A program made the translations under genes and the position numbers. Positions 22,681-34,427 of a stretch of 64,000 nt of DNA are shown one piece after another (position 1 is the first letter of the stretch; the number at the start of each line of letters is the position of its first letter). The notes under the pieces were generated by a model that had not been told where the DNA came from, made no database searches, and was given only the letters and a program-made list of their open reading frames with translations. The DNA lies in assembly GCA_015832175.1 (NCBI GenBank), contig WJXW01000016.1, positions 1,178,001 through 1,242,000 of the forward strand, given 5' to 3'. This DNA comes from Paraphaeosphaeria minitans (taxonomy: Eukaryota > Ascomycota > Dothideomycetes > Pleosporales > Didymosphaeriaceae).

Positions 22681-24073
22681 TCAAGAGGAATGTGATCGGA
22701 AAAGCATTTTCAGGCCAGAGGGTTCCTTCTTCTTGGTCTTCTCCTTGACGGTCTTGCTACGGGACGTGGTCGATGATCTCTCCGTCTTCTCGGTTTTTGC
22801 TGTTTTCGTCGTCTTCGTGGTCTTCGTCGTTGCCTCGCTGCGGACGCTTTTCGCCTTGTGGGATTTCGATCGATGCTCGCCATCCTTTCTTGAGCGTGCA
22901 CTGCGCCGGGATTTGATGTCGTCCTCGTCGAGAACTCCCTCAGCGGCGAGATGTCGTGTTGCTCCAGGTGTTATGAATTCACCATCGACAGAAGTGCCAG
23001 CGCTTTCAGCTTCTACGTCTGCGATACCGCGGCGCCAGACCTCGATGCGGCTCAAGTCTGGAGGCTCCAGCTCGTCCAGCATCAGCGGCTCATCGCTCGC
23101 CCCCATATCCACGGCCATGGGCATGGCCATGGGCTCATCCTGTTCTTCTTTTTGAGCCTGCAGCTTCTTGACGATTTTGTAGCCACCAAGCGCAACGATG
23201 GTAACACCAACGGCGACGCCTCCGGCGATCATGAACTGGGGGCTTGCGAGCAGAGCCACGACCGCAGGGAAACTCTTGGCAAGTACGGGTAGGACGCTGG
23301 GTCCCATCTTTTTTACCATTGTGCTGATCTCGCCGAGCGTGAGCGCAACTGCGGCCAGGGCATCGGGGTTCTTTTGCAAGTTTTCGATCATGGAGGTTAC
23401 GGAATACTGCAAACAGTTGGCCTCGTCCAGGAGCATGGTGATTTTGGACGCCTTGTCGCGCAGCTCCACCTCGTCGTAGGGCTTGTCCGGCAGCGGGGGT
23501 GGAACATCGCCATAGCACAGGTCCATGTCGATGCCCGAGTCGGACTTGCGTCGCGAAGGGTCTTCGCGCTTCACGGCAACAACGGCTTCGGTGTTGCGCC
23601 TGGCGAGCTCCATGCGGTGGCCTTCCTGGGCAGCGCCGGCCAGATCATCCTCAAAGCGGTGGTGGCTGCGGCGCGGCGGGGAGTCGTCGTTGTCATGGAA
23701 GCCGTCGGTGAAGGCTCGCTCCAGGGGCGGGCGCGAAGGGCGGTGCGACTTTGATTTGTGGGTGGCGTGGGTGGCGTGGGAGTGCTTGGAGCGGTGCGAG
23801 GAGGCGCGTGAACGCGTGTCGTCGTCCAGGCGGACCGACTTGATGCCTTCGCGCAGCTTCTTCTCTTGCAGGGCGGCATTGCGCTCGGCCTGGATTTCGG
23901 CCTTGCGCTCGCGGTAGGCCGACTTTGCCTCCTTGAAGACGTTGATGATGTGCTTGGACTGGTAGACGGTCAGTGGATACGCGGAGGAGCTAGTTGCGGA
24001 TCGAGGGACCACCTACGCTACTGACGACCTTGCCGGAGCGGTTGATGACGGTAATGGTCTCTCCGACGCCCAT
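22681..24073 (-). CDS. Conserved Lys/Ser-rich protein with a hydrophobic hairpin
   Basis: Two exons, 24073-24017 (57 nt) and 23958-22681, separated by a 58-nt intron (GTAGGT..ACCAG); 444 aa. The splice gives an N-terminus MGVGETITVINRSGKVVSSS joined to KHIINVFKEAKSAYRERKAE, which reads as one continuous amphipathic region and supports the model. A charged His/Ser/Arg-rich linker follows, then a helical middle domain, then a hydrophobic stretch at roughly 260-310 (AVVALLASPQFMIAGGVAVG) that could insert in or lie on a membrane. The C-terminal tail is rich in Lys/Ser/Thr with KTTKTTKTAKTEKTE-type repeats. I regard it as a conserved ascomycete protein of unknown function. Confidence 0.7.
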
Positions 24074-24376
24074 GTTGGCAGTCGTAGGAGAGTGAAGCGC
24101 GTAAGATGTGCAGTGGAACGTTGGACAGCGGATGCGGCAGGGTGACTACTTTGTCGAGACGCGAGGCGGTCAGTAAGTATCAGTGCTCAGACGGCGCACG
24201 TCGCCAGCTCCACCAGGCTGTTTATCCACTTTCCCTGAGACACGGATGCCGGGAGTGGCTATTTAAGACATTGAAGCCAGCAAGTCGACGGTGAACTGGC
24301 GTGGAGCGGGCGTTGCGAGTGAGGCGGCTGTGAGAATGAGTAGGTAGGAAAGAGCAGGGCAGTCACCCCCGCTACA

Positions 24377-24570
24377 GGGCAGGGCAGGGCAGGGCAGGGC
24401 AGGTGCAGGCCAGTCAACCCCCGCTACTTAGGGAAAGTGCAGGCCAGTCACCACTCAGGGCAGGTGCAGGCCAGTCACTACGGAAGGTGCAGGCCAGCCA
24501 CTACGGAAGGTGCAGGCCAGCCACTACGGAAGGTGCATCACTACGGAAGGTGCACGCCAGTCACTTCACC
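24377..24570 (+). repeat. GGGCA array and 23-bp minisatellite
   Basis: Five GGG runs spaced by CA (24377-24399) satisfy the classic intramolecular G-quadruplex pattern. They run directly into degenerate copies of a unit GTGCAGGCCAGYCACTACGG plus about three bases, six or seven copies to about 24570. The array lies ~300 bp upstream of the 24073 start codon. Confidence 0.85.
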
Positions 24571-25292
24571 AGCAAGACGGACGGAGTCGGGACTCGGGAC
24601 TCGTGGGCGCCAATTCACAGTCAGAAGACGGTGAATGGCCTGTCGACACGCTGGTGCAGACACGGAGGCGGCCTGCGCTGGCATCAAGAGACGGCTTCGA
24701 CGGCGTGGCGCCTTGTAACTCGACATCCTCCGCCATGGCGAAGCTCGCTAGTCGTAGCGGCGGTTTATGCGGCCAGCGTATCGCCGCCGCCTTCCACCAT
24801 CTCCATTGGCAGCCTGCATTCGCTGTCCTGGAACGCTCTTTCAAGGCTGCATCCCTTGGGAACGTGTCGCATGTGCGAGTGGCCGGCTGCTGTCATCGAA
24901 TGCATCCTCACCCAGCGCCCCCCATGCCGCCGAGAAGCAACGCGCCTGCATGCCGGAATCGTGCCATTGCTGCCCAAGTATCGATACAACCCTTCGTCCG
25001 CCATGATCTGCCCTGGGTAGGCTTTCCAGCTACCAGAAAGCTCACCACCACGCCATGCGCCACCAGCTGTGGCGGTCCTCTACACCTACAGCAGATGGCA
25101 AGATAGCGAGATGGCGCCACCCGAAGAAGCAAGCTCGTCATCGGCCAAGCTTGATCCGGAGCGGTGAGAGTCATGCTCGGGTTCTCTCACTCTACCTCCT
25201 TTGACCATGACCACGACCAAGGAGAATGCAAACAATGGGTAACACGGCATAGCAACGTCAACAGCGAGCAGATGGCAGAGGGTCAGCGTCTG

Positions 25293-25382
25293 ACATCCCC
25301 ACCACATGTTTTACCAGCGTCAACATCCCCACCACATGTTCTGTCAGCGTCGACATCCCCACCGCATGTTCCGTCACCGTGC
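25293..25382 (+). repeat. 30-bp tandem repeat, three copies
   Basis: Units start at 25293, 25323 and 25353, each opening ACATCCCCACC(A/G)CATGTT and ending in a variable GTCAGCGTC-like tail. It lies about 340 bp upstream of DUG2. Confidence 0.9.
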
Positions 25383-25718
25383 AGCAGCTCTAGCAGAAAC
25401 ATGTGTCCTTTTTCGAATTCGATAACATCGCACGAGATTCTGTCTGGAGTTGGAGGCGCACCAAACCCAGGTATGTCCGTTGTAATCCAGCCTCAACCAC
25501 TCGTCCCATGTCGTCGAAAAGCACACAGCTGTGTCGAGGTGCGACGCAACAACCCTCGGGCGGACATTTTCATGGCAAGCAGTAGTCTCGATGTGTGAGG
25601 CGCCCCCAATGGTGAAAGTCCCCGGTCTAGTTCGCCATGAGGATGGATTGAAGCCCCCCACTACTGCGGAAATGGGCCCGCTGTGCTAGCGGGGCGTCCC
25701 GGGCTCTGGCGCACCACC

Positions 25719-28674
25719 ATGTCATTTCGCACAGCGACACCACGCAACCATGTTTTGGGCCGTATGCAGGCTGACCCCTTGATGGCAGAGCTCCTCCAGC
25801 ATGACGGCGCAATGGATTCCAGCCGTCAGCAACGGGCCGTGCCCGACCATGGCCGCACCCCTTCGCTCGTCCACCGCATGAAGCACGACAAGTCGATCCT
25901 CGCTCTCGCCGTCTCGTCGCAATACATCTTCGCCGGCACGCAAGGAGGGGAGATCCTGGCGTACAGCCTCGACACATACGAGCTGCGCAGGACCATCGAG
26001 GCCCACCGAGGGAGCGTGCTTAGTCTGGCCCTGTCGCAGGACCAGTCATTGCTCTTCTCCAGCGCGACAGATCCCATCGTCAATGTGAGCTGCGCACAAG
26101 CTTTGCTGGCTTGCCATTCAGTCTGACATGCCAGGTCTGGTGTACCTCAACCTTTAGCCGTCTTTATGCCCTCTGGTCACCCTACGATTTGGGCGACATC
26201 TTCTGCGTCGCCTACTCCGCGTACCACAAAACTCTCTACCTCGGAGCGCAAAATACCAGCATACAGGTATGGCTTGCCCATTCGAAAGGTCGATGCAGCT
26301 GACAGGCCAAGTGGTACGATCTGAAGCAGAAAGACGTCCGACCCCAGCCCAACCCCGCATCGCACCCCTCGGAGCGCAAGAACCGTTTTTTCGATTCCAC
26401 CGGCCCCGGTGGCGTCTCGACCCCCAGACCGCAAGGCGCCGATGTCACCTTGAGGGATGCTGTCGGAGGACAATACCTAGAGATTGACAGGCAGGACGTG
26501 CACCAATTTGCACACTATGGCTACGTCAATTGCATGCTCTTGGGTAAGCGCATCCTACCTGAGGCTCCGGCGGAGGAGGTGCTTGTATCCGGCGGAGGCG
26601 ATGGCAGAATCGTTCTGTGGAGGATCGATGCGACCGGCGGAGGTGCCATCTCAAGTCTATTCACGCTGGAAGACGGCCGGGAAGAAGGGGAGTCTATTCT
26701 GTCCCTTGCGCGCGACGGCTCGTTCCTTTACAGCGGACGCTTCGACGGCGAGGTCAACGTTTGGGACCTGGAGACGAGGCAGCTTGTCAGAAGTCTCAAG
26801 GCCGCGACAGGAGACGTACTCACACTTAGCCTAGGCGGTGGCCATCTGTTTGCGGGTGGTGTATCTGGCGTTGTGCAGGCAAGGCCAACCCAGAATCATT
26901 GCCATCAACTCCGGCTAACAGCTGCAGAAATACAACCAACATTACGAGACTGTTTCAACCTTCAAAGCACACGAGGGCCTCATATTGGCATCTAACTTTA
27001 CAACCCGCAACGGCAAACCGACATTTGTGACGGGAGGTAACGATAACACCATCGTAATCTGGGAGGTGCCAGACTGCGAAGGTCGTGGGACTGATGCGAA
27101 GAGGAGCAACAATGGTAGGTCCTCTACCCGTCATTGCATAGGCCAGTAACATCGCTAACCCCACGATAGATCTCATGGTGGAGTCACTTAATCAATTCGT
27201 CTCGTTCAAGACCGTTTCATCCCTGCCCAAGTATCGTGCTGACTGTCGGCGCGGGGCTTCATATCTTCGCTCCGTTTTCCAAAACTTTGGCGCAGCTACC
27301 GAGATGCTCAACACGAGCGAACCTTACAATCCAATCGTTTTTGCAAAATTCCGCGGCAACCCAGCTTCTGCAGCTTCGAGAAAGAAAATCCTGTTTTATG
27401 GGCATTACGACGTCATCGCTGCGGAGAATGAACAGGCGAAATGGAAGCACGACCCCTTCACATTGACAGGAGAGGGCGGCTATCTGTACGGTCGTGGCAT
27501 TTCCGACAACAAGGGTCCAATAATGGCTGCCATCTACGCAGCTCATGAATTGGCCAATGAGCAATATCTAGGTTCCGATATCTTATTCCTGATAGAAGGC
27601 GAAGAGGAAAGTGGCTCGCGCGGCTTTGCGCAGGCTGTGAAGGCAAAGAAAGAGCTCATTGGTGATGTGGATTGGATTTTGTTGGCAAACAGCTACTGGC
27701 TGGACGATCACGTACCCTGCCTCACCTACGGTCTGCGAGGTGTCATCCACGCAACTGTCCAGATCGAAAGCAAGCATCCCGATCTGCATAGTGGTGTCGA
27801 TGGAAGCGCCCTACTCGACGAGCCACTGAAAGATCTTGTCATGCTCCTCTCAAAGCTGGCTGGCTCGCACGGCAAAGTCCAGATCCCCGGGTTCTACGAT
27901 CCGATCTTGCCTCTCGCTGAGGATGAAGAGAAACTCTATTCTGAGATTACCACCACGCTTCTCCGCGGCAATCCAGACCTGGGCGACGCCGAAGAGCTGG
28001 CTCAATCTCTGATGCGCAGGTGGCGAGAGGCATCACTCACGATCCATCGTTTCCAGACTTCGGGGCCAGACAACTCTACAATCATCCCGCGATTGGCCAA
28101 GGCGTCTTTGTCTCTCCGACTGGTGCCCAACCAGGAAGCATCCGAGGTCGCCCGATTGCTTGAAGATTTCCTCCAATCCGAATTCTTCCAGCTCGGCTCG
28201 AAGAACTCTCTCAAGGTGACGATCGACCACCAAGCTGAACCTTGGCTTGGCGACTTCACGTCTCCCATTTTCCAGACCCTTGAGTCGGCGATCATGTCCG
28301 TCTGGGGACCCACTCTCGGCCGTCGACGCAACTCTGTACATGCGGTCAAGCACAATCTCGACTACTTCACTCCTAATCCCAATTCTGGCTCCGATGACCG
28401 ACCCAGTCCAACGACTTCAAACGCTCTGGCCAACGGCTCAGGCGAACCCGACGAGCAGAAATTCGTAGCACAGAAACCATTGTACATCAGGGAGGGTGGC
28501 AGTATCCCCAGTATCAGGTTCTTGGAGAAGGAGTTCGATGCACCGGCCGCGCATCTGCCGTGTGGGCAGGCAAGTGACAGTGCGCATCTGGATAACGAGC
28601 GCTTACGGCTTGTCAACCTGTACAACAGTAAAAAGATCTTCAAAAAGGTATTTAGTGAGCTGCCGCTAAGGTAG
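25719..28674 (+). CDS. DUG2: Dug2-type glutathione-degradation protein (WD40 + M20 peptidase)
   Basis: Five exons: 25719-26084, 26135-26266, 26312-26878, 26928-27114 and 27170-28674; 918 aa. In yeast, Dug2 works with Dug3 as a cytosolic complex that removes the gamma-glutamyl group of glutathione. Residues 1 to ~420 carry WD40-like repeats (HDKSILALAVSSQYIFAGTQ, EVLVSGGGDGRIVLWRID, FVTGGNDNTIVIWEV). The remainder is an M20 metallopeptidase-like domain with YGHYDVIAA, GRGISDNKGP and EGEEESGS for metal ligands and the catalytic Glu, ending in GQASDSAHLDNERL. Its length is close to yeast Dug2. Intron 3 appears to use a GC donor (CAG|GCAAGG). The exon-3 acceptor after CCAAG was preferred because the alternative would leave a 39-nt intron. 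Confidence 0.93.
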
Positions 28675-28872
28675 ATGGGGATGCTTGTAGACAGGATACA
28701 TGTGCGCAAAAAGACACTGGCATGGCGTTTGGGTTGGAGGTGTTGTATGTATGTGATGGATACCCATAATAAACTAGCAAACTCGACGATCTTACTCCCC
28801 TTTGCATTCTCTTTAACTACGTCCCTTTTTAACTGACCCAGCTAGTCAAAAGTTGAAGCTGGGAACCTCGTG

Positions 28873-30867
28873 CTACCGCAACCCCCTCTCCTCCATCATC
28901 AGCGCCCGCGCAACCGCCATCTTCTTCGCCACCACCTCCGCCCGCAGCTGCTCCTGCATTATCGACGCCCGAAGCTTCGCATCCGCCTCCTGCAGTTCCA
29001 GCTTCCGCAGCATGGTTTCCGCGCTTTCGCGCGGTGGAAGGCCTGCGTCATGGAGATCTTGGTGCCGCGGTGTGGGAGGGACAGGGGGTACGTCGTACTG
29101 CTGTTGCTGTTGCTGTGGCTGTTGCTGTTGATGTGGGGTCGTGCGTGGATAGCGCGAATTTTGTGGTGGAGCCTGGGTGTACGGTGGTGGGTACGGAGGT
29201 CTGTGGTAGAGATGTAAGGATGGGTGGCGCGATGTGCCGGGGGAGTGTGCATAATGCTGGGCGTATAGAGCGTTTTGGTTAACAAAGGCGTGCCGCGGTG
29301 AGTGGGGGGATGCTGTGTTTTGATGTTCCCGCGGGGACATTTGTGTTGGAGGGATATGGTACTGTGAAGTTCGGACGGGTGGGGGCGGTGACTTCCTTGG
29401 GCTTGTGGACTGAGCGTAAGGCTGCGGGGATATTGGGCTGTACGGTCCTGCCTGACGGACGTTCAGGGGCTTCGAGGCGAAGGTGTGGGTTTGGGAGGAG
29501 AGTCGGGAATGTGCGTGCTGGCGGACGGCCATGTACTGAGCGTACGCAAGCTGGGATGGAGCTGGTGGATGATTTTGAGTTGTCAGGGGCGGGTGTTGCA
29601 CGCGTTTGCTGTGCTGGTTGGTGGGAGGATGGTGAGAAGCGCTTTGCGTGAGGGGCGAAGGTCTTGGACTCGTTGGAGGATACCGTTGCTGAGCAGTGAT
29701 AGGGAGTCGTGGTGGCGGCTGATGAGGGGCGTCAGGAACAGCCTGAGGGCTGGGTGGCGGTGCGGTCTGCGGTCTGCGAGCGGCCTGCACATCCACAACG
29801 AGCTTCTCGAATGCTTTCTTCTCGATAAACTTCTTACGTTCCTCGTCATTTCTGCCGTACGCAGCTTCCACCTCCATTCTAGCACTTTTGACACGAGCAA
29901 GTTCAGGGGAAGGGTGCTGTAGCGTGACTGCCTCGGCTTTCATAGTATGCAAGTGATCATCCTGGACGCTTTTTCTTCCTGCACCTTTACAGACTATCTC
30001 TTCCTCCTGCCCGGTTTTTCCTGCTCCCACTCGTCGGTAAGCGGCTGCCGATTCATCCTGAATAGACTTGCTATTGGTCATATAATCGGTATACTCTGGC
30101 TGCTCTTTGGCTTCGGCAACAGTGTCACGATGCCCCGGTTCTTGTTCCATTTCAGATGAACTGTGCTGCGAGAGCTCCGGTAAGGATAGTATTGCCTGCC
30201 CGAGAGACGAGGGGGATAGAACCGCAAATCGCGTGGGAGCATCTGCTTCTTGCGAGTAAGGAGCAATCTTTTTCGTTATGTTGTGCGATGTAGGGTGTGA
30301 GTATCTCCGTGACTCAGTGTTTCGCATCTCGGACCCGTTATAGCGGGAGTTTGTCGTCTCTACGTGCAGGCCTGATTCTTCTTCAGCATCGTTATCAACT
30401 CCCTTCCAATTGCGACAAGCCACATCATGTTCCTGCTCCAAAATTTCAGCCATTTTTCTCTTGCTCCCTGCATGTGCAGGGTGTCCCATCTGCACCCAAT
30501 TGCCTTGATGGTCCGTTTTCTCCCGCCACGTAGCGGTCTTGAAAGCTGCCACCGCCGCTTCCACATCAGCCACCTGTAGTCCCAGGCTTCCCGCATAAGA
30601 GTGGTCTTTCACTTTTGCACTAAAATGCGTTTCAAGATACCACATTGCCCTGTGCCGTTCTCCCACGGTCAGTTCGCTCAGATGTAGCAGCGATATCAGG
30701 AACGGTGCGGGCCATGCCTCCGGAAAGTAACGATCTGCGGGCGGGCAAAGCGACGATGTGAGCCCTAGAGATGGCGTTGAAGGTGAGATTTGCCAGTTAG
30801 CGCTGATGGATGTTATCGCGGATGTTGCGTTGAAGGGAATCGGGTTTGAAGCCTTGATTGATTCCAT
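28873..30867 (-). CDS. Pro/Gln-rich hypothetical protein with C-terminal coiled coil
   Basis: Single exon from the ATG at 30867; 664 aa. Residues ~60-130 form an ordered helical region (ERHRAMWYLETHFSAKV, VEAAVAAFKTATWREKTD) that could be a small domain. The middle and C-terminal half is disordered, rich in Pro, Gln, Ser, His and Tyr, with a polyQ tract encoded by CAG/CAA repeats near 29100-29130 (HQQQQPQQQQQQYDVPP). The last ~50 residues (TMLRKLELQEADAKLRASIM...) are strongly helical and coiled-coil-like. I do not recognise the family; this layout is common in fungal nuclear or scaffold proteins. It converges on DUG2 with a 198-bp spacer. Confidence 0.7.
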   Translation of the reverse strand: MESIKASNPIPFNATSAITSISANWQISPSTPSLGLTSSLCPPADRYFPEAWPAPFLISLLHLSELTVGERHRAMWYLETHFSAKVKDHSYAGSLGLQVADVEAAVAAFKTATWREKTDHQGNWVQMGHPAHAGSKRKMAEILEQEHDVACRNWKGVDNDAEEESGLHVETTNSRYNGSEMRNTESRRYSHPTSHNITKKIAPYSQEADAPTRFAVLSPSSLGQAILSLPELSQHSSSEMEQEPGHRDTVAEAKEQPEYTDYMTNSKSIQDESAAAYRRVGAGKTGQEEEIVCKGAGRKSVQDDHLHTMKAEAVTLQHPSPELARVKSARMEVEAAYGRNDEERKKFIEKKAFEKLVVDVQAARRPQTAPPPSPQAVPDAPHQPPPRLPITAQQRYPPTSPRPSPLTQSASHHPPTNQHSKRVQHPPLTTQNHPPAPSQLAYAQYMAVRQHAHSRLSSQTHTFASKPLNVRQAGPYSPISPQPYAQSTSPRKSPPPPVRTSQYHIPPTQMSPREHQNTASPHSPRHAFVNQNALYAQHYAHSPGTSRHPSLHLYHRPPYPPPYTQAPPQNSRYPRTTPHQQQQPQQQQQQYDVPPVPPTPRHQDLHDAGLPPRESAETMLRKLELQEADAKLRASIMQEQLRAEVVAKKMAVARALMMEERGLR

Positions 30868-32891
30868 ATGTGACGCTGGATACTAGTTGAAGAGATTGAG
30901 AGCTCTGCGTGCGCAGGAGTGGTTTTGGCTGAGCATGTTTTTGCCTTGCGTTTGTTCGTCCAAAACGAAACACCTGCTTCAAAGCATTTGCATAAAGGGG
31001 TGGCTTGTTTTGTGGATTTGTTGGCCGCGGAATGACTTTGGGCGCTCTTTGTTGGTGTTGACACGTCCTCTTGTGGCCCTTTGTTCTAGTCCTCACCACC
31101 CGCTCGGAAGGATCGCGCCCAACTACATCTGTTTCCTTTGTTCACTTTATATCAGACTGAATTGTTGTCCATCAAACCGAAACGCTTTGCTACGCTGCGT
31201 TCTGATCTAATATCCCGTGTGGATACCCCCGAAACCTCGCATATATTTTTGGTTCACTTGTGAAACCGGGGCCAATATTGACTGTAATATTACCAAACGG
31301 CCCATCTTGGACGTATTTCGCGGTGCCCTGGCTTGTGCCGCCAGAACCAAGGACCGGGTGGAAACGGTGGCGAGGATGAGAGCTTCCGCATCTACGTTGT
31401 TATCCCAGTACTGTGTCCCATTCAGCTAACATGCTTCATGGGTATAGTTCAAGATGACCATACTTACGGCAGCCTTTCGTTATATCCGCATTGATTGAGC
31501 AGATACTCATGGGCATATAACATGTATCTTGAATGGGGCAGAAAGGGTCCAGTGGTATAAATTTGAAGAGACAGGATCCGGTGCAGGCCCACGAGCTCAT
31601 CTCACTGGGTTTTGGCACCTGACATCCTTTTGAGCTTTGCCTCAGTGCTCATAATGCACTGCTCTGCAGAGTTGTATGCCTCCTTGTTTCCAGCTGATAT
31701 TTCGTGCCTAAAGAGGGGAGCTGATTAGTACTTCGATGTCAGGCCGTTGAAGGATTGAATCAAACCATTCTCTTAACATGACACCCGCTTGATGGGATTT
31801 GTACATTTCGCAGGCGTGTTAGCGAAGGATAAAGTAACAGCTTGCACCCTAATAGTGGCTACTACAAGCAAGAGAGTAAGAGTAATTTACATTGAGTTAG
31901 CGCAGCGAGATCAATATAAGGTGTTTCGAGGTACTGCTTTAGAGATGATTACTCCCATGCTAACTTCTTCAGGTCTCTTATACCATGCGCTCGAGCAGAC
32001 AACAACGGTTCTATTGATACGTGGTTCTGTCACGGAACAGTCGCCCTGTTAGAGTGATCTTGCTCGTGTTGCACAGTGATTGCGAACCATCGCAAGCTCG
32101 CCTATCTAATGAGTTGCATCATATTTACCTATTGCTGACTGTTTATAGTAGAATCGCGATACACCCGAGACAGCCGCTATAAGCCTATCTCCACAATAAG
32201 CAGTTAAGTTCCGGAATCTTTTGGATCCAATAATCTGGTCTAGTTCAGGCTGCGTAAAACGTAGCAACACACCAAGCCAGGTAGGAAAATGGATCAGACG
32301 GCGATAACTAGAGTAAGGCTAAGATCCGAATCGTACACAGCAAAAAGAACTTAAGCGTGTGCAGATATATTTGGGCTCTAACCTGCTCCTGATTGACTTC
32401 CCGTAAGATCATTATTCAGAAAGGCTTCGTTTCTCAATAGTCTCCCGTCTATGAGGCGCCCTGGTGAGACAAAGATACTGTAGCCATTTTCCGATGTCGA
32501 GTTATTAGAGAAAGAGGATAACAGAATCGGGGGTTTCTTTCGGTGGTTATATCGACACACAGCATCAGAACTGAGCACTCTATTCCTTTTGGTGACACTG
32601 GGATTGAAGGGTCGTTGTCACATTGGGCAGTGGCATCCAACCCACCAATTTCCCTATCAATATGTTGACTTACCGGAGCCGTGAGTAGGTTAATTAAAAT
32701 TGATGTTGCCTGTCCAATATCAAGAAGCGGCTTTGCAAATTCACTTTGCCTTTCTGCGCTTCCATTGTGGTTTGAGCATCTCGACTTAGAGCCTGAGTAT
32801 TTGTCTTCAATCATTAGCTGCATCCTGTGCGCTGATAAAAGATCATATTCTCACTAAACTTTCAGCATCCAAATAACAAGAGCCTACAATA
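30868..32891. other. Intergenic, no supported gene
   Basis: 2 kb between two divergent features. Frames are under 125 codons and without motifs, and composition becomes AT-richer after 31.7 kb. No repeat or RNA gene is recognised. Confidence 0.5.
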
Positions 32892-34213
32892 ATGCAACTG
32901 CTATGGATTTTGGGTTCGGCCTTGGTGGTTGAAACGACCTATGATCACCCGGGACATGGCAACGAGAAGGAGCTCCACGCACGGCGTGAGTGATTGTATA
33001 GACATGTGAACAGTATTGACCACTGCGCTTCTACGCATGAGGCTTCTGGGGAACGTACGAGGGCGACAGAACGTCGCGCGGCATTGGCCTACACCCTAAG
33101 CCGTAAGCTTTATGGTACATGCGACAACAACTTGTTGCGTCGTTATGTTGGATTTAGTTTGACGATTTTCAAGGGCGGTAGGATTTTCCACTTACCAAGG
33201 ATCTCAAGGCCAGGGTACAAGGTCGATACGGATCGGAAGGAAATTTTGTCGGCAAGAAGTCCTTTATACTTGCATCCGAAACTACCGAAGGCCCATTCTG
33301 TAAGCCAATCTGTGCACTAGCTTTACTTTGATGAGTCTTACTGTCTATAAGTGCATCCAGATGTCAAAAGAGAGTATATTCGCAGCAAACTCATTGATGA
33401 CTAAAGGGGATTCCGCTGCACTGGGACATTCATCTTGTCGAATTGAACGACTGTCAGCCCGCGAAGGACGTTTTCCTGGAGCTGCGGAGTGATTTTTCCC
33501 ATGTCCCATCTGTCAAAGTCGAAGACGAGCACGGAGGGAAAGTTACCATACGCTAACAATACTTCTTATCGTTGATCTAGGCGCGAACTCCACCGGCGTC
33601 TACAGCGGCGCTATGAACGGCCTTCACGGCGCGACCGACACTTTCAACCTCAACACGTCCTTCCGGTGCGAACTCCAAGTACCCAGCGCCGACGGCGTCG
33701 CGCAATTTAAGGCCACCTTTCCCGGAGATTGTGATGGACGCGCTACCCATTGCACATCATGTCGCACCTCAATGCCACGGCCAAGCCAACGAAACCGTCT
33801 GGGACCTGACAGCTACGCACGCGGGGCAGCTATTCTTCAACCAGGACCTCATTATCGCCTTCGAAAAGACGGCAGCGTACACTGTATTCGCCAGCGACTA
33901 GCATCGAATGGTGTGGATGGCACCCTGCTACAGGAAATGGCGATGTCGGACCCCTTCCTGGAGTATGTCATGCTGGGTAACAAGATCGAGAACGGCGTTA
34001 GCTTGGTACCAGCTCGGCGTAAACCCAGCCTTCTCGCGTAGGATCATGGCCGTTGCACTGAACTACAAGGATGGGGACAAGGTCGCAACAGACAATCCCA
34101 AGGTTCCCGGGCTGAGCGTAATCATCCCTGATGAATTTTCCACTGACTATCAGCTTGGTTATGGGTCGCCAAAGGCGACTAAAACCCTGAGGACGGATGA
34201 AAACCACGAGTAA
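32892..34213 (+). pseudogene. Decayed extracellular intradiol-dioxygenase-like gene
   Basis: Fragments in all three frames follow the order of secreted fungal intradiol ring-cleavage dioxygenase-like proteins. There is a signal peptide from the ATG at 32892 (MQLLWILGSALVVETTYDHP) with a DHPGH start to the mature region, then DHCASTHEASG..ERRAALA near 33020-33090, VKREYIRSKLIDD near 33370, PLHWDIHLVELNDCQPAKD near 33420, STGVYSGAMNGLHGATDTFN near 33590, FPGDCDGRATHC near 33725, THAGQLFFNQDLI near 33820, SDPFLEYVMLG near 33955 and NPAFSRRIMAVALNY near 34025. At least three single-base phase shifts and an in-frame stop (TAG at 33899) break it. The iron-ligand stretch expected after GRATH is lost to a shift. 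Decay is by indels; there is no RIP-type TpA bias. Confidence 0.8.
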
Positions 34214-34427
34214 GAACGAGCAGGTGGATCAAGCGGACCAATGAGGCTGTATTTTTAAGGCTTTCTGCGTGCCAACGATTATACCTTTCTTTGTCGTCTC
34301 TATACAACTAGCTTCAACTGGCATGCACGTAGCTCATCTTCTCGCCGTCTTTGAGGTTCATGATTGATAAAGTATACAGGTCAGTGCTTCAGCGGTAGCT
34401 GGTATCTCAATTATATTGGCAGTCCAG

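Larger units (their letters stand above)
24074..25718. other. Divergent intergenic region with minisatellites
   Basis: 1.6 kb between two divergently transcribed genes. It holds a G-rich array and 23-bp minisatellite (24377-24570) and a 30-bp triplicate (25293-25382). The remaining frames are shadows of these arrays or short. No RNA gene is recognised. Confidence 0.5.

Noticed and set aside
24403..25106. Overlapping frames of about 200 codons in the intergenic minisatellite region
   Set aside because: They are driven by the 23-bp repeat; frames on both strands overlap, with no domain and no splice logic.
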